8,363 nt of DNA. Source: Methanobrevibacter ruminantium. GTDB lineage: Archaea; Methanobacteriota; Methanobacteria; Methanobacteriales; Methanobacteriaceae. The stretch is from contig NZ_JAEDCO010000052.1 in assembly GCF_016294135.1 (NCBI RefSeq), positions 1 through 8,363 on the forward strand, in the 5' to 3' direction. The notes beneath the pieces were generated by a model that was not told the DNA's origin, did no database searches, and saw only the letters and a program-made list of their open reading frames with translations. Shown one piece after another: positions 1-5,756 of the stretch. The position numbers and the translations under genes were made by a program. Position 1 is the stretch's first letter. The number at the start of each line of letters is the position of its first letter.

Positions 1-6
1 GTTTTG

Positions 7-21
7 CGCTCCGAAGGAGCG
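7..21. other. Short GC-rich hairpin downstream of orc1
   Basis: CGCTCC and GGAGCG form a perfect 6-bp stem around a 3-base loop. It lies 12 bases past the orc1 stop codon and is far more GC-rich than the surrounding DNA. No T-run longer than four bases follows it in the orc1 direction within the window, so a terminator role is uncertain. It could also belong to a gene or RNA that begins outside the window. Confidence 0.35.
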
Positions 22-32
22 GAAAAGCTGGG

Positions 33-1202
33 CTATAAAACACTATACAAATTCTCTTCCAAAAGATCTGTATCAATTTGCAAGTTAATGATATTGGTTC
101 TACCTTTAGCTCTGCCTTTTGATACAGTATTTGTGGAAATGATACCTAACATCTCCAACTCATTTACAAAGTCAAAGATTCTTCTATATGTAACTGCATC
201 TCCTTTTGAAATCTCCTTATAAGCCTCAAATAGCTTACCTGAAGTGATTTCCTCTCCTTCTTGAGTCAACCTTAAGATAGCAGCAAGAACCCTTTGCTGT
301 TGGGTAGGCAATGTGACAATTACGTCCTTGACCTTATTGTACTCAATGACATCTTTAGCTTCACGCACATATTGGCCTAAAACCTTTTCAGATCCCTTGT
401 CGATAGCAATGTCTCCTGCACTTTCCAATAAGTCAAGTGCGTATCTTGCATCCCCTTCCTCTTTTGCAGCCATAGCTGAACATAATGGAATAACGCTGTC
501 TTCAAGAGTGTTTTCATAAAATGCAAGTTCGGACCTTTCATTCAAGATGTCAGCCAATTGCTCTGCATCATAAGGTGGGAACACAATCTCCTTATCCATT
601 AGACTGCTTGCAACTCTTGGCTTAATGAATTGCTTGAAGTTAAGGTAATTACTGATTGACAAGATTGCAATGTTGTCTGTTCTGGTAAGGGTATACAACA
701 ATCCGTCCCCATCCTTTTCAAGAAGAATGTCAACTTCGTCTAAAATAACAATCAATATACGGTTTCTTCCAAATACGTTTCTTTTTAGGACATCCCTAAA
801 TGCATTTACAATTTCACCTTTTGTCCATCCACGATTTGGAACTTCCCTTCCTAGCTTTTGACATAAGTAAGTGAGAACCTGATATTCTGTATTGAAATCA
901 GTGCATCTGACATATTCCACTGAAAGTGTAACAGGCTTATCACGAGCTGCTTCAATCAATTGCTCTCTTGCAAACTTTGCAGCTGCTGTCTTACCGGTTC
1001 CTGTCTTTCCATAAATAGTAATGTTAGATGGAGTACTTCCTTTCAATACCTCTACCCAGTATCTTGCAATGGCTGTAATCTGTTCTTTCCTATGTGGCAA
1101 GTTATCAGGTAAATAACGATGATCCAAAGGTTTCTTATCCTTGAAAATGTTATCGTCAAGAGGCAAGTATTCATCAAGCCCTTCGAAAATGTTGTCACTC
1201 AT
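33..1202 (-). CDS. cdc6: Orc1/Cdc6 family replication initiator (AAA+ ATPase)
   Basis: This is the archaeal homologue of Orc1 and Cdc6. It binds origin recognition boxes, opens or marks the origin and helps load the MCM helicase. Numbered from the start at 1202 (389 aa, normal for the family), Walker A GKTGTGKT lies at 65-72, Walker B ILDEVD ends at 158, the sensor-1 Asn is at 185 (LSISN) and a sensor-2 Arg is in GDAR at 253. Residues from about 290 onward fit the C-terminal winged-helix DNA-binding domain. The frame is open to 1211 (MIIM...), but the Met at 1202 is preceded by GAGATGAT at a 4-base spacing, so it is preferred. The gene faces away from a 1-kb intergenic region containing mini-ORBs, the usual arrangement in which the initiator sits beside the origin it binds. 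ORB copies in its upstream DNA suggest autoregulation (inference). All catalytic motifs are intact. Confidence 0.97.
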   Translation of the reverse strand: MSDNIFEGLDEYLPLDDNIFKDKKPLDHRYLPDNLPHRKEQITAIARYWVEVLKGSTPSNITIYGKTGTGKTAAAKFAREQLIEAARDKPVTLSVEYVRCTDFNTEYQVLTYLCQKLGREVPNRGWTKGEIVNAFRDVLKRNVFGRNRILIVILDEVDILLEKDGDGLLYTLTRTDNIAILSISNYLNFKQFIKPRVASSLMDKEIVFPPYDAEQLADILNERSELAFYENTLEDSVIPLCSAMAAKEEGDARYALDLLESAGDIAIDKGSEKVLGQYVREAKDVIEYNKVKDVIVTLPTQQQRVLAAILRLTQEGEEITSGKLFEAYKEISKGDAVTYRRIFDFVNELEMLGIISTNTVSKGRAKGRTNIINLQIDTDLLEENLYSVL

Positions 1203-1206
1203 AATA

Positions 1207-1214
1207 ATCATCTC
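1207..1214 (-). promoter_or_regulatory. Shine-Dalgarno site deciding the orc1 start
   Basis: On the minus strand GAGATGAT matches the archaeal GAGGTGAT Shine-Dalgarno sequence in 7 of 8 positions and sits 4 bases before the ATG at 1202. It overlaps the upstream ATG at 1211, which itself has no such site. Confidence 0.55.
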
Positions 1215-1536
1215 ATAAATAAATAATGTGTTTTTTAAAGTCTGAAATGTTGCAGAATTTAAAATATTAACCCTTTTTAATAAAAATTAAGCATAAGATC
1301 TAAAATTGATTTTGAAATTTTAGAAAAATTAAGTTAAAGATATTAAAAAATAGAAATTTTCATTTTCAATAGTAAAATTTCAACTGTATTACTATTGTTT
1401 ATCAGATAATATATTTAAACTTTTTTATTATTTCAAAATAAGGGAACATTCTCAAAAAATCAAACAATGGAAAAACTTTAATAATATTAGCTAAATTGCA
1501 AGTGTATTAAAGAAATGAAAATGATTTAAAATGAAA

Positions 1537-1549
1537 TTTACAGTTGAAA
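1537..1549 (-). repeat. Mini-ORB, one mismatch
   Basis: The plus strand reads TTTACAGTTGAAA, one base different from TTTACACTTGAAA. It is in the opposite orientation to the three copies at 1758-1927, so an inverted arrangement surrounds the AT-rich stretch 1550-1757. Confidence 0.65.
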
Positions 1550-1580
1550 TGATAGTCTATTTTAAAATAAAGTCAAATTT

Positions 1581-1598
1581 TTATTTCAATTGAAATAA
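1581..1598. repeat. 18-bp perfect palindrome of two ORB half sites
   Basis: TTATTTCAATTGAAATAA is a perfect palindrome. Its centre TTTCAA/TTGAAA equals the conserved half of the mini-ORB placed face to face. It lies inside the putative origin between oppositely oriented ORBs. It may bind an Orc1/Cdc6 pair or another dimeric protein (inference). Confidence 0.5.
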
Positions 1599-1736
1599 TA
1601 AAATAAAAGTATTATGAATTTTTAAAATCAATGATAATTCATGACTTGATTTGAAAATAACATTATGATTATAATTTAACAATTATTTAATAATTTCATA
1701 AGGTTTAGAAAGTAAAATATTTGTAAAAAATGGTTA

Positions 1737-1775
1737 AAAAAAAGACAGAGAGTACCATTTCAAGTGAAAGCAAAT
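1737..1775 (+). repeat. Extended ORB direct repeat, copy 1
   Basis: An A-run, then GACAGAGAG, a 4-base spacer and ATTTCAAGTGAA followed by CAAAT. It matches 1894-1932 in 33 of 39 positions. The mini-ORB core at 1758-1770 (TTTCAAGTGAAAG) differs from the consensus at two positions. The shared purine-rich GAGAG flank suggests a longer binding site than the 13-bp core. Confidence 0.7.
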
Positions 1776-1804
1776 TTGGTAAAAAACGAAAATGAAGGGA
1801 TGTA

Positions 1805-1817
1805 TTTCAAGTGTAAA
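1805..1817 (+). repeat. Mini-ORB, exact consensus match
   Basis: TTTCAAGTGTAAA is the exact reverse complement of the Methanothermobacter Cdc6-1 mini-ORB TTTACACTTGAAA. It lies between the two copies of the extended repeat and is the strongest single Orc1/Cdc6 site in the putative origin. Confidence 0.8.
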
Positions 1818-1893
1818 ATTTTTTCATTGAAAAATCTAAAATAAATATTTGAGCTTTAAATCGTAAATGAAGAATTTTAACGCAGAATACTTT

Positions 1894-1932
1894 AAAAAAA
1901 GATAGAGAGGAAAATTTCAAGTGAATACAAAT
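1894..1932 (+). repeat. Extended ORB direct repeat, copy 2
   Basis: An A-run, then GATAGAGAG, spacer and ATTTCAAGTGAA followed by CAAAT. It is the second copy of 1737-1775, exactly 157 bp away, which is close to 15 turns of B-DNA. The mini-ORB core is 1915-1927. Confidence 0.7.
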
Positions 1933-1970
1933 GAAATATACCTGTCAAGTCTTTCAAGACCCTCAAAATC

Positions 1971-2000
1971 GTTTCACTAGAAACACACCTCTCACTCTCT
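1971..2000 (-). repeat. Inverted ORB-like element with GAGAG flank
   Basis: On the minus strand the core reads TTTCTAGTGAAAC (1971-1983). It is preceded by a purine-rich stretch, AGAGAGTGAGAGG (1988-2000), that recalls the GAGAG flank of the two direct copies. The core differs from the direct copy at 1758 at two positions and from the strict consensus at three. It would face the direct copies and close the array on the DUF2299 side. Confidence 0.5.
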
Positions 2001-2029
2001 AAAAATCATGGAAAAATCGTTATTAAAAC

Positions 2030-2196
2030 ATGAGAATATAATCAAAAAATAGGGAATGAATTCGTTGAAAAAATAATTAAACATAAAAATACGTTAAAAA
2101 TAATAAAAAACATTAATAATAATATAAAAAATTGATAAAGCATTTATAAAAATAAGAATAATAAAAATAAAAAAATAAATAAAAATATTATTTTAT
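2030..2196. other. A-rich tract, candidate DNA-unwinding element
   Basis: This stretch is almost entirely A and T, with runs of A on the plus strand far outnumbering runs of T. It directly adjoins the ORB array. Such strand-asymmetric AT tracts are plausible sites of first unwinding. The same bases read on the minus strand give oligo-T runs just past the DUF2299 stop codon, so they may also terminate that transcript. Confidence 0.4.
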
Positions 2197-2679
2197 TTAT
2201 ATTTCAGGAAGTGTGGTGTTTTTAATGGATCCATAAGTCTTACCAAGAATCCATATGCATTGTAGCTTTCCCTTAAAGACTTTTTTTATTGTTTTAATAA
2301 GAGTATGTTTTGTAAGTCCATCTTCAAAGATGTCTTCTGTTATGATGAATCTGGTCAATTGATCATTAGGATGTTCCAATTCAAAATCTAAAAACATTTC
2401 ATTTAATGAAAATCTTATTTTCCAAATGAATTCCTGATTCATTTCTTTAGGACTGCTTTTGATAATGTTTTTCTCTTCCTGTGAAACTTCTGTTGCACAT
2501 CCTATGATTAAAACATCCTCTTTTGTTTTAGGATTGATTATGTCCATTGTATTGTTGTTTGGAAAGTTAATGAGATAATGGAAATTAGCGTTTTCATCAT
2601 AAATCTTTTCACGAAAGAGATTCTCTTCCATTAACCAGTTTCTGACTTGCTCTTCATCTATTGCCATGTTATCATCCAT
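2197..2679 (-). CDS. Small conserved archaeal protein, probable DUF2299 family
   Basis: A 160-aa soluble acidic protein without signal peptide or membrane segment. The N-terminal VRNWLMEENLF (about 12-22), the hydrophobic strand around DVLIIGC (55-61), the central KIRFSLNEMFLDFEL and the basic C-terminal helix TLIKTIKKVFKG resemble DUF2299, a family of archaeal proteins of unknown function whose fold is thought to resemble secretion-chaperone-like domains. Assignment is from memory of the family pattern, not a search. The start may be Met5 at 2667 instead of 2679: GGATGAT sits just before Met5, and a TATA-like TTTATATTT lies only about 10 bases before the first ATG, which would place the transcript start near Met5. 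The gene is divergent from cbiB and faces the origin with its 3' end. No function can be deduced. Confidence 0.6.
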   Translation of the reverse strand: MDDNMAIDEEQVRNWLMEENLFREKIYDENANFHYLINFPNNNTMDIINPKTKEDVLIIGCATEVSQEEKNIIKSSPKEMNQEFIWKIRFSLNEMFLDFELEHPNDQLTRFIITEDIFEDGLTKHTLIKTIKKVFKGKLQCIWILGKTYGSIKNTTLPEI

Positions 2680-2761
2680 AAAATAAATATAAATATTTTT
2701 TTTTAATTAAATCATGATTAAATTTTAATAGAATTTTAATAAAATTTTTAATATCAATAAA

Positions 2762-2770
2762 TTATATATA
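2762..2770 (+). promoter_or_regulatory. TATA box of cbiB
   Basis: TTATATATA is a near-ideal archaeal TATA element. Transcription starting about 25 bases downstream would begin close to the ATG at 2794, implying a leaderless or very short-leader mRNA. This agrees with the lack of a Shine-Dalgarno site there and argues against the upstream TTG at 2773. Confidence 0.65.
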
Positions 2771-2793
2771 GTTTGCTAATATATTTAATTTTA

Positions 2794-3819
2794 ATGATAA
2801 CCGAACTTTACTCAAATTCAATTTACATGCTGCTTACAATACTTTTATTTGCTTTGGCATTTGATTTGCTTATTGGAGAATTTCCAGCTAAATTGCATCC
2901 CGTTGTATGGATTGGAAACATCATAATCTTTTTCAAGAAATATCTTATAGGATATGACAATAAGATTTCCGGACTTATCGTTTCTATCTGTGTAATAGCT
3001 GTTTCTTCACTTGTCGTTTTAGTGCCAATGCTAATCATCAAGCATTTCATGTACATTAATGATGGAATGATTTATTTATTTAAATTAGCGGCTATTTTAT
3101 TGTTGTCATCTACATTTTCAGTGAAACTGCTACTTGATTCTGCACGTGATGTGGAAAATGACTTGAAAAACAACAATCTAAACAAGGCACGTCAGGCAGT
3201 TAGTTATTTGGTAAGCAGAAAAACAAGTGAATTGAATAAGGAGCATGTCATATCAGCTGTTATTGAAACATTAACTGAAAACATTCCAGATTCATATGTT
3301 TCAACTATTTTTTACTATTCAATTGTTGGTATAATAGCATTCCTTTTAGGATTCAATGATTTCACTGTTGTCATATTGGCTATACTTGCAGCATTGATCC
3401 ATAGGGTTGTCGATACCATAGATTCCATGCTTGGATACAAGACAGATGAGCTTTATAACATTGGATTTGTTCCTGCTCATTTGGATGATATATTGAATTA
3501 CATTCCTGCCAGGATATCAGGATATTTGATAATAATCTCTGCAGCATTCTTGGCTCTCAATTGGAGAGGAGCCTATTACATTATGGGAAGGGATGCTAGA
3601 AACTGTGACAGTCCAAATTCAGGATACACAATGGCAACAGTAGCTGGCGCATTGAACATTCAGCTTGAAAAGGAGGGAGTCTATACTTTAGGTGACAATT
3701 TGCATCCACTTAAAGTTGAATGCATTGACAAGGCAATTGACATTGCAAGACTTAGCATATTCCTGATTACAATATTTTTCTTTTTCGTATTTATGGATTT
3801 GATTCTTCTTCAATTATAG
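2794..3819 (+). CDS. cbiB: Adenosylcobinamide-phosphate synthase CbiB
   Basis: CbiB (called CobD in some bacteria) is an integral membrane enzyme that joins adenosylcobyric acid to (R)-1-amino-2-propanol or its phosphate, making adenosylcobinamide (phosphate) in cobalamin synthesis. Methanogens need corrinoids for methyl transfer. In the 341-aa product the family motifs are all present: DLLIGEFP (24-31) and HPVVWIGN (35-42), ETLTENIPDSY (158-168), DTIDSMLGYK (207-216), AHLDDILNYIPAR (228-240), RDAR (266-269) with SPNSGYTMATVAGAL (273-287), and LEKEGVYTLGD (291-301). Membrane segments are evident near 60-85, 93-114, 170-206, 240-257 and 318-341. Length is typical. ATG 2794 is chosen over TTG 2773 because of the TATA box at 2762; Met12 at 2827 is a weaker alternative. 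The gene stands alone, divergent from DUF2299 and convergent with ARPP-1; no other cobalamin gene is adjacent. Confidence 0.95.
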   Translation: MITELYSNSIYMLLTILLFALAFDLLIGEFPAKLHPVVWIGNIIIFFKKYLIGYDNKISGLIVSICVIAVSSLVVLVPMLIIKHFMYINDGMIYLFKLAAILLLSSTFSVKLLLDSARDVENDLKNNNLNKARQAVSYLVSRKTSELNKEHVISAVIETLTENIPDSYVSTIFYYSIVGIIAFLLGFNDFTVVILAILAALIHRVVDTIDSMLGYKTDELYNIGFVPAHLDDILNYIPARISGYLIIISAAFLALNWRGAYYIMGRDARNCDSPNSGYTMATVAGALNIQLEKEGVYTLGDNLHPLKVECIDKAIDIARLSIFLITIFFFFVFMDLILLQL

Positions 3820-3835
3820 AAGAACTACTTTTTTT
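3806..3835 (+). terminator. Stem-loop plus T-run terminating cbiB
   Basis: TTCTTC and GAAGAA form a 6-bp stem with a 7-base loop that includes most of the cbiB stop codon, followed after four bases by seven T residues (3829-3835). In archaea the T-run alone may be the active signal. Confidence 0.5.
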
Positions 3836-3969
3836 ATTTAGTTTATTTCTTTGAAAAAAAAAGAATATTTTTAACTTATATTTTCTAATCAATGATTATT
3901 TAATAATAAAAAATAGTATGGTGTAAAAGGATATTACTTTTCAAGTGATTAATTGATGCAAAAAGAGTT

Positions 3970-4009
3970 TATAAAAATAAGAAAAATGAAGTTATATGAT
4001 AACTTCATT
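3970..4009 (-). terminator. Strong hairpin-T terminator of the ARPP-1 gene
   Basis: On the minus strand AATGAAGTTAT and ATAACTTCATT pair as a perfect 11-bp stem around a 3-base loop (3985-4009), followed by TTTCTTATTTTTATA. The hairpin covers the last codons and the stop codon of the gene. It looks like a bacterial-type intrinsic terminator, although archaeal RNA polymerase mainly needs the T-run. Confidence 0.65.
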
Positions 4010-4993
4010 AATTACGAAATCCTTAAAGAAAGTCATGTGAATCAGTTCATCTTCCCAAACGAGGCTTGAACCTGATCCGAAATCATTTGAAAACTTGACA
4101 TTGTCTCCAAGGCCAATTGATTTTTTAGACTTGAACTCGCTATGTGAGATGTTTTCCAAAACCTTCACGAATTCCAATCTGTCAATATTGTCAACGGATT
4201 TCTTTTCGACAATAGCTTCTATGATATAGCTTCTGCAGAGCTTTTCATGATACTGCTTGTAAATGCTATGATTGTAGAACAATTCCAATCCTTTAATTTC
4301 ACCATTTACAATGAAGATAACACCATTTTGGCCATCTTCAATATGGAATTTGCTTAAGTAGTCATTTTGCTTATCCTTAAGGTTTTCATAGCTGTCATTC
4401 AATGCACTGGTCATGGATTTGAAATTGGATCTTGATTCAAATTCACTGATGGAATCCCAAACTTCCCCCTGATAGTCACGTTCCTCATAGGAAGCTCTTG
4501 ATTTTCTGCTTCTTGTACTGTGATTTGCAGAATACAATGATGGCTTGAAGGTTCTTGATGCCTCTCCTTCTCCTCTTGTGTGCCATCTTCCATGTTCAGT
4601 GCAGCTAACAGGAATATTAACGGTTGACTTGGCAGGAATGAGTAAAGTGTCATTAATGATACGGTTTTGCATTGCACCGGTGATCTCATCTCCATCAATC
4701 AATATGAGTGGAGCTACAGAATCGTTTTTGCATGAAACGGCATTTACAGTTGAATGGTCCAGCTCCTTGATTTCAACAAGGTTCATCTCATATCCTTTCT
4801 TAAGAGTGAGGAAATCCTTTTTCCCAAAGAAATCACTCCTGATTGGAATTGCCTCAACATTTTCGTACTTTTGGCTTTCCAATATCTCAACGGATATCTT
4901 AGCGCCGTTTAAGTCAATGAATGCAATGTTTTCAATCTTGTTTAAATCTTCTATAATTTCGCTGTTTTCAATTTCCTTGTTTGATTTTTCCAC
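3992..4993 (-). CDS. ARPP-1 domain protein
   Basis: A 333-aa cytoplasmic protein with no membrane segment. Residues 91-150 contain the signature of the ARPP-1 family (formerly DUF6569): LILIDGDEITGAMQNR (96-111), LLIPAKSTVNIPVSC (117-131) and TEHGRWHTR (132-140). ARPP-1 is named for its association with ADP-ribosylglycohydrolase and rhodanese-phosphatase genes; its biochemical role is not established. A Ser/Arg/Glu-rich low-complexity stretch (about 145-175) follows and a second alpha/beta part closes the protein. The frame is open to TTG 5026, but GTG 4993 is preceded by GGGGTGAT three bases upstream, and a TATA box at 5047-5053 would start the mRNA near 5025, so GTG is preferred. No ADP-ribosylglycohydrolase or phosphatase gene is visible nearby. 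The HIRAN gene lies upstream on the same strand, but each gene seems to have its own promoter. Confidence 0.85.
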   Translation of the reverse strand: MEKSNKEIENSEIIEDLNKIENIAFIDLNGAKISVEILESQKYENVEAIPIRSDFFGKKDFLTLKKGYEMNLVEIKELDHSTVNAVSCKNDSVAPLILIDGDEITGAMQNRIINDTLLIPAKSTVNIPVSCTEHGRWHTRGEGEASRTFKPSLYSANHSTRSRKSRASYEERDYQGEVWDSISEFESRSNFKSMTSALNDSYENLKDKQNDYLSKFHIEDGQNGVIFIVNGEIKGLELFYNHSIYKQYHEKLCRSYIIEAIVEKKSVDNIDRLEFVKVLENISHSEFKSKKSIGLGDNVKFSNDFGSGSSLVWEDELIHMTFFKDFVINEVII

Positions 4994-4996
4994 CTT

Positions 4997-5004
4997 ATCA
5001 CCCC
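4997..5004 (-). promoter_or_regulatory. Shine-Dalgarno site deciding the ARPP-1 start
   Basis: On the minus strand GGGGTGAT pairs well with the archaeal 16S rRNA tail and lies 3 bases before GTG 4993. The alternative TTG at 5026 has no comparable site. Confidence 0.7.
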
Positions 5005-5046
5005 ATATTTGTTTTATACTATTCAAACTAATTTTTATTAGATACC

Positions 5047-5053
5047 TTATAAA
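5047..5053 (-). promoter_or_regulatory. TATA box of the ARPP-1 gene
   Basis: TTTATAA on the minus strand, in the gap between the HIRAN and ARPP-1 genes. The predicted start about 25 bases downstream leaves a leader of roughly 30 bases before GTG 4993. Confidence 0.5.
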
Positions 5054-5074
5054 TTTAATTTTTGATAAAAAGCT

Positions 5075-5440
5075 TTAAATGAAATTCACATCATTTTCAG
5101 GATCTTTTTTAAGTTCAGCAAGTTCATCTTCCTCGATGACTTTAGCAATTACATTCTGATGAGAAATGAACTTTACGATTGCATATGCGTTTTCATCATC
5201 GATTTTATCATAAACCCTTCCTGAACTCATGGTACCTCTAACAACAGTTTTAGTGCTGTTAGCCAAGTATCCCACTTTGCCGGCATATCTCATTTCAACT
5301 CTTATTGCTTCTGAATCATGATTGTTGTCCGGCTCTTTGATAAGCTTTAAAATAGAACCAATCTTGAATATCTTCTTTCCATGAAATTGGTTAAAACAGA
5401 TTACAGTTACATATTTTTCATTAAATTTTTCATCGTTCAT
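5075..5440 (-). CDS. Stand-alone HIRAN-domain protein
   Basis: A 121-aa protein made almost wholly of one HIRAN domain. VTVICFNQFHG (11-21) is the first strand, KIGSILKLIKEPDNNHDSEAI (26-46) carries the family's conserved Glu-Pro, Asn and Asp pattern, and GKVGYLAN (54-61) matches the usual 'GYip' strand. HIRAN domains bind DNA, for example free 3' ends in the eukaryotic fork-remodelling enzyme HLTF, and in prokaryotes occur fused to helicases or nucleases or alone. Here there is no catalytic partner in the protein, and the acidic tail (102-117) is unassigned. The start ATG 5440 is chosen over GTG 5449 because AGGGGTGA lies 5 bases before it. A TATA box at 5491-5498 fits. The upstream spacer contains an exact ORB. 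The precise role is unknown. Confidence 0.82.
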   Translation of the reverse strand: MNDEKFNEKYVTVICFNQFHGKKIFKIGSILKLIKEPDNNHDSEAIRVEMRYAGKVGYLANSTKTVVRGTMSSGRVYDKIDDENAYAIVKFISHQNVIAKVIEEDELAELKKDPENDVNFI

Positions 5441-5445
5441 ACATT

Positions 5446-5453
5446 TCACCCCT
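5446..5453 (-). promoter_or_regulatory. Shine-Dalgarno site deciding the HIRAN start
   Basis: AGGGGTGA on the minus strand, 5 bases before ATG 5440. The upstream GTG at 5449 is itself part of this site, so it is unlikely to be the start. Confidence 0.7.
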
Positions 5454-5490
5454 ATAAAAATAGCATGTACACTATGTTATGAAATCGTTA

Positions 5491-5498
5491 CTTATAAA
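5491..5498 (-). promoter_or_regulatory. TATA box of the HIRAN gene
   Basis: The minus strand reads CCTTTATAAG here. A start about 25 bases downstream gives a leader of roughly 30 bases before ATG 5440. Confidence 0.55.
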
Positions 5499-5560
5499 GG
5501 TTATCAATTTGTAAAAATTTTTTATAGGAACCAATGAAATCAATATTAAAATTTCTAAAT

Positions 5561-5573
5561 TTTACACTTGAAA
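5561..5573 (-). repeat. Isolated exact mini-ORB outside the origin
   Basis: The plus strand reads TTTACACTTGAAA, identical to the Methanothermobacter mini-ORB and to the site at 1805 in reverse orientation. It lies alone in the 316-base gap 5441-5756, upstream of the HIRAN TATA box (5491) and downstream of UPF0147. The rest of that gap is AT-rich and holds only the HIRAN promoter and a T-rich (minus strand) tail for UPF0147 near 5700-5750. Confidence 0.7.
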
Positions 5574-5756
5574 TGCACGTCTAGGTTTCCTGTAATTTGA
5601 CCTAATTGAAATAGAGAAAATTAGAGCAAACATAATTGTCTTATGAATTTGATAGAAAATGAAAAATAATGATAACTTATTGTAAAAAATAGAGAATAGT
5701 TAAAAATAATTAAAATAATTTAAAAAAGTAAAAAAAGAATAAATAAATTGGAAAAT

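Larger units (their letters stand above)
1212..2196. other. Putative chromosomal replication origin (oriC) beside orc1
   Basis: About 985 bases without a credible gene, very AT-rich, flanked by orc1. It contains an exact copy of the Methanothermobacter mini-ORB (TTTACACTTGAAA, here on the minus strand at 1805-1817), a one-mismatch copy at 1537-1549, and further near matches at 1758-1770, 1915-1927 and 1971-1983. It also holds a 39-bp direct repeat, an 18-bp palindrome and a long A-rich tract towards 2196. Known family biology is that archaeal origins lie next to orc1/cdc6 and carry clustered, oppositely oriented ORBs around an AT-rich unwinding element. The orc1 promoter must also lie near 1230-1290; AATATTTTAAATT on the minus strand is a weak TATA candidate. 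I found no RNA gene or CRISPR array in it. Confidence 0.85.

Noticed and set aside
4..222. A 72-codon open frame on the plus strand opposite the end of orc1
   Set aside because: It starts with TTG, is antisense to the conserved orc1 C-terminus and shows no protein-like pattern.
1758..1983. Repeated TTTCAAGTG elements as a possible CRISPR array
   Set aside because: Spacing is irregular (47, 110 and 56 bases), orientation is mixed and the units are short. The elements match the mini-ORB instead.
1212..2196. A small RNA or short protein gene in the long intergenic region
   Set aside because: Frames are short and broken by many stops, and no GC-rich structured segment or tRNA-like fold can be seen. 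A tiny gene cannot be excluded by eye.
4545..5078. A 177-codon open frame on the plus strand
   Set aside because: It lies almost wholly opposite the ARPP-1 gene, which has family motifs and a strong Shine-Dalgarno site. The translated product has no recognisable domain and fits an antisense shadow.
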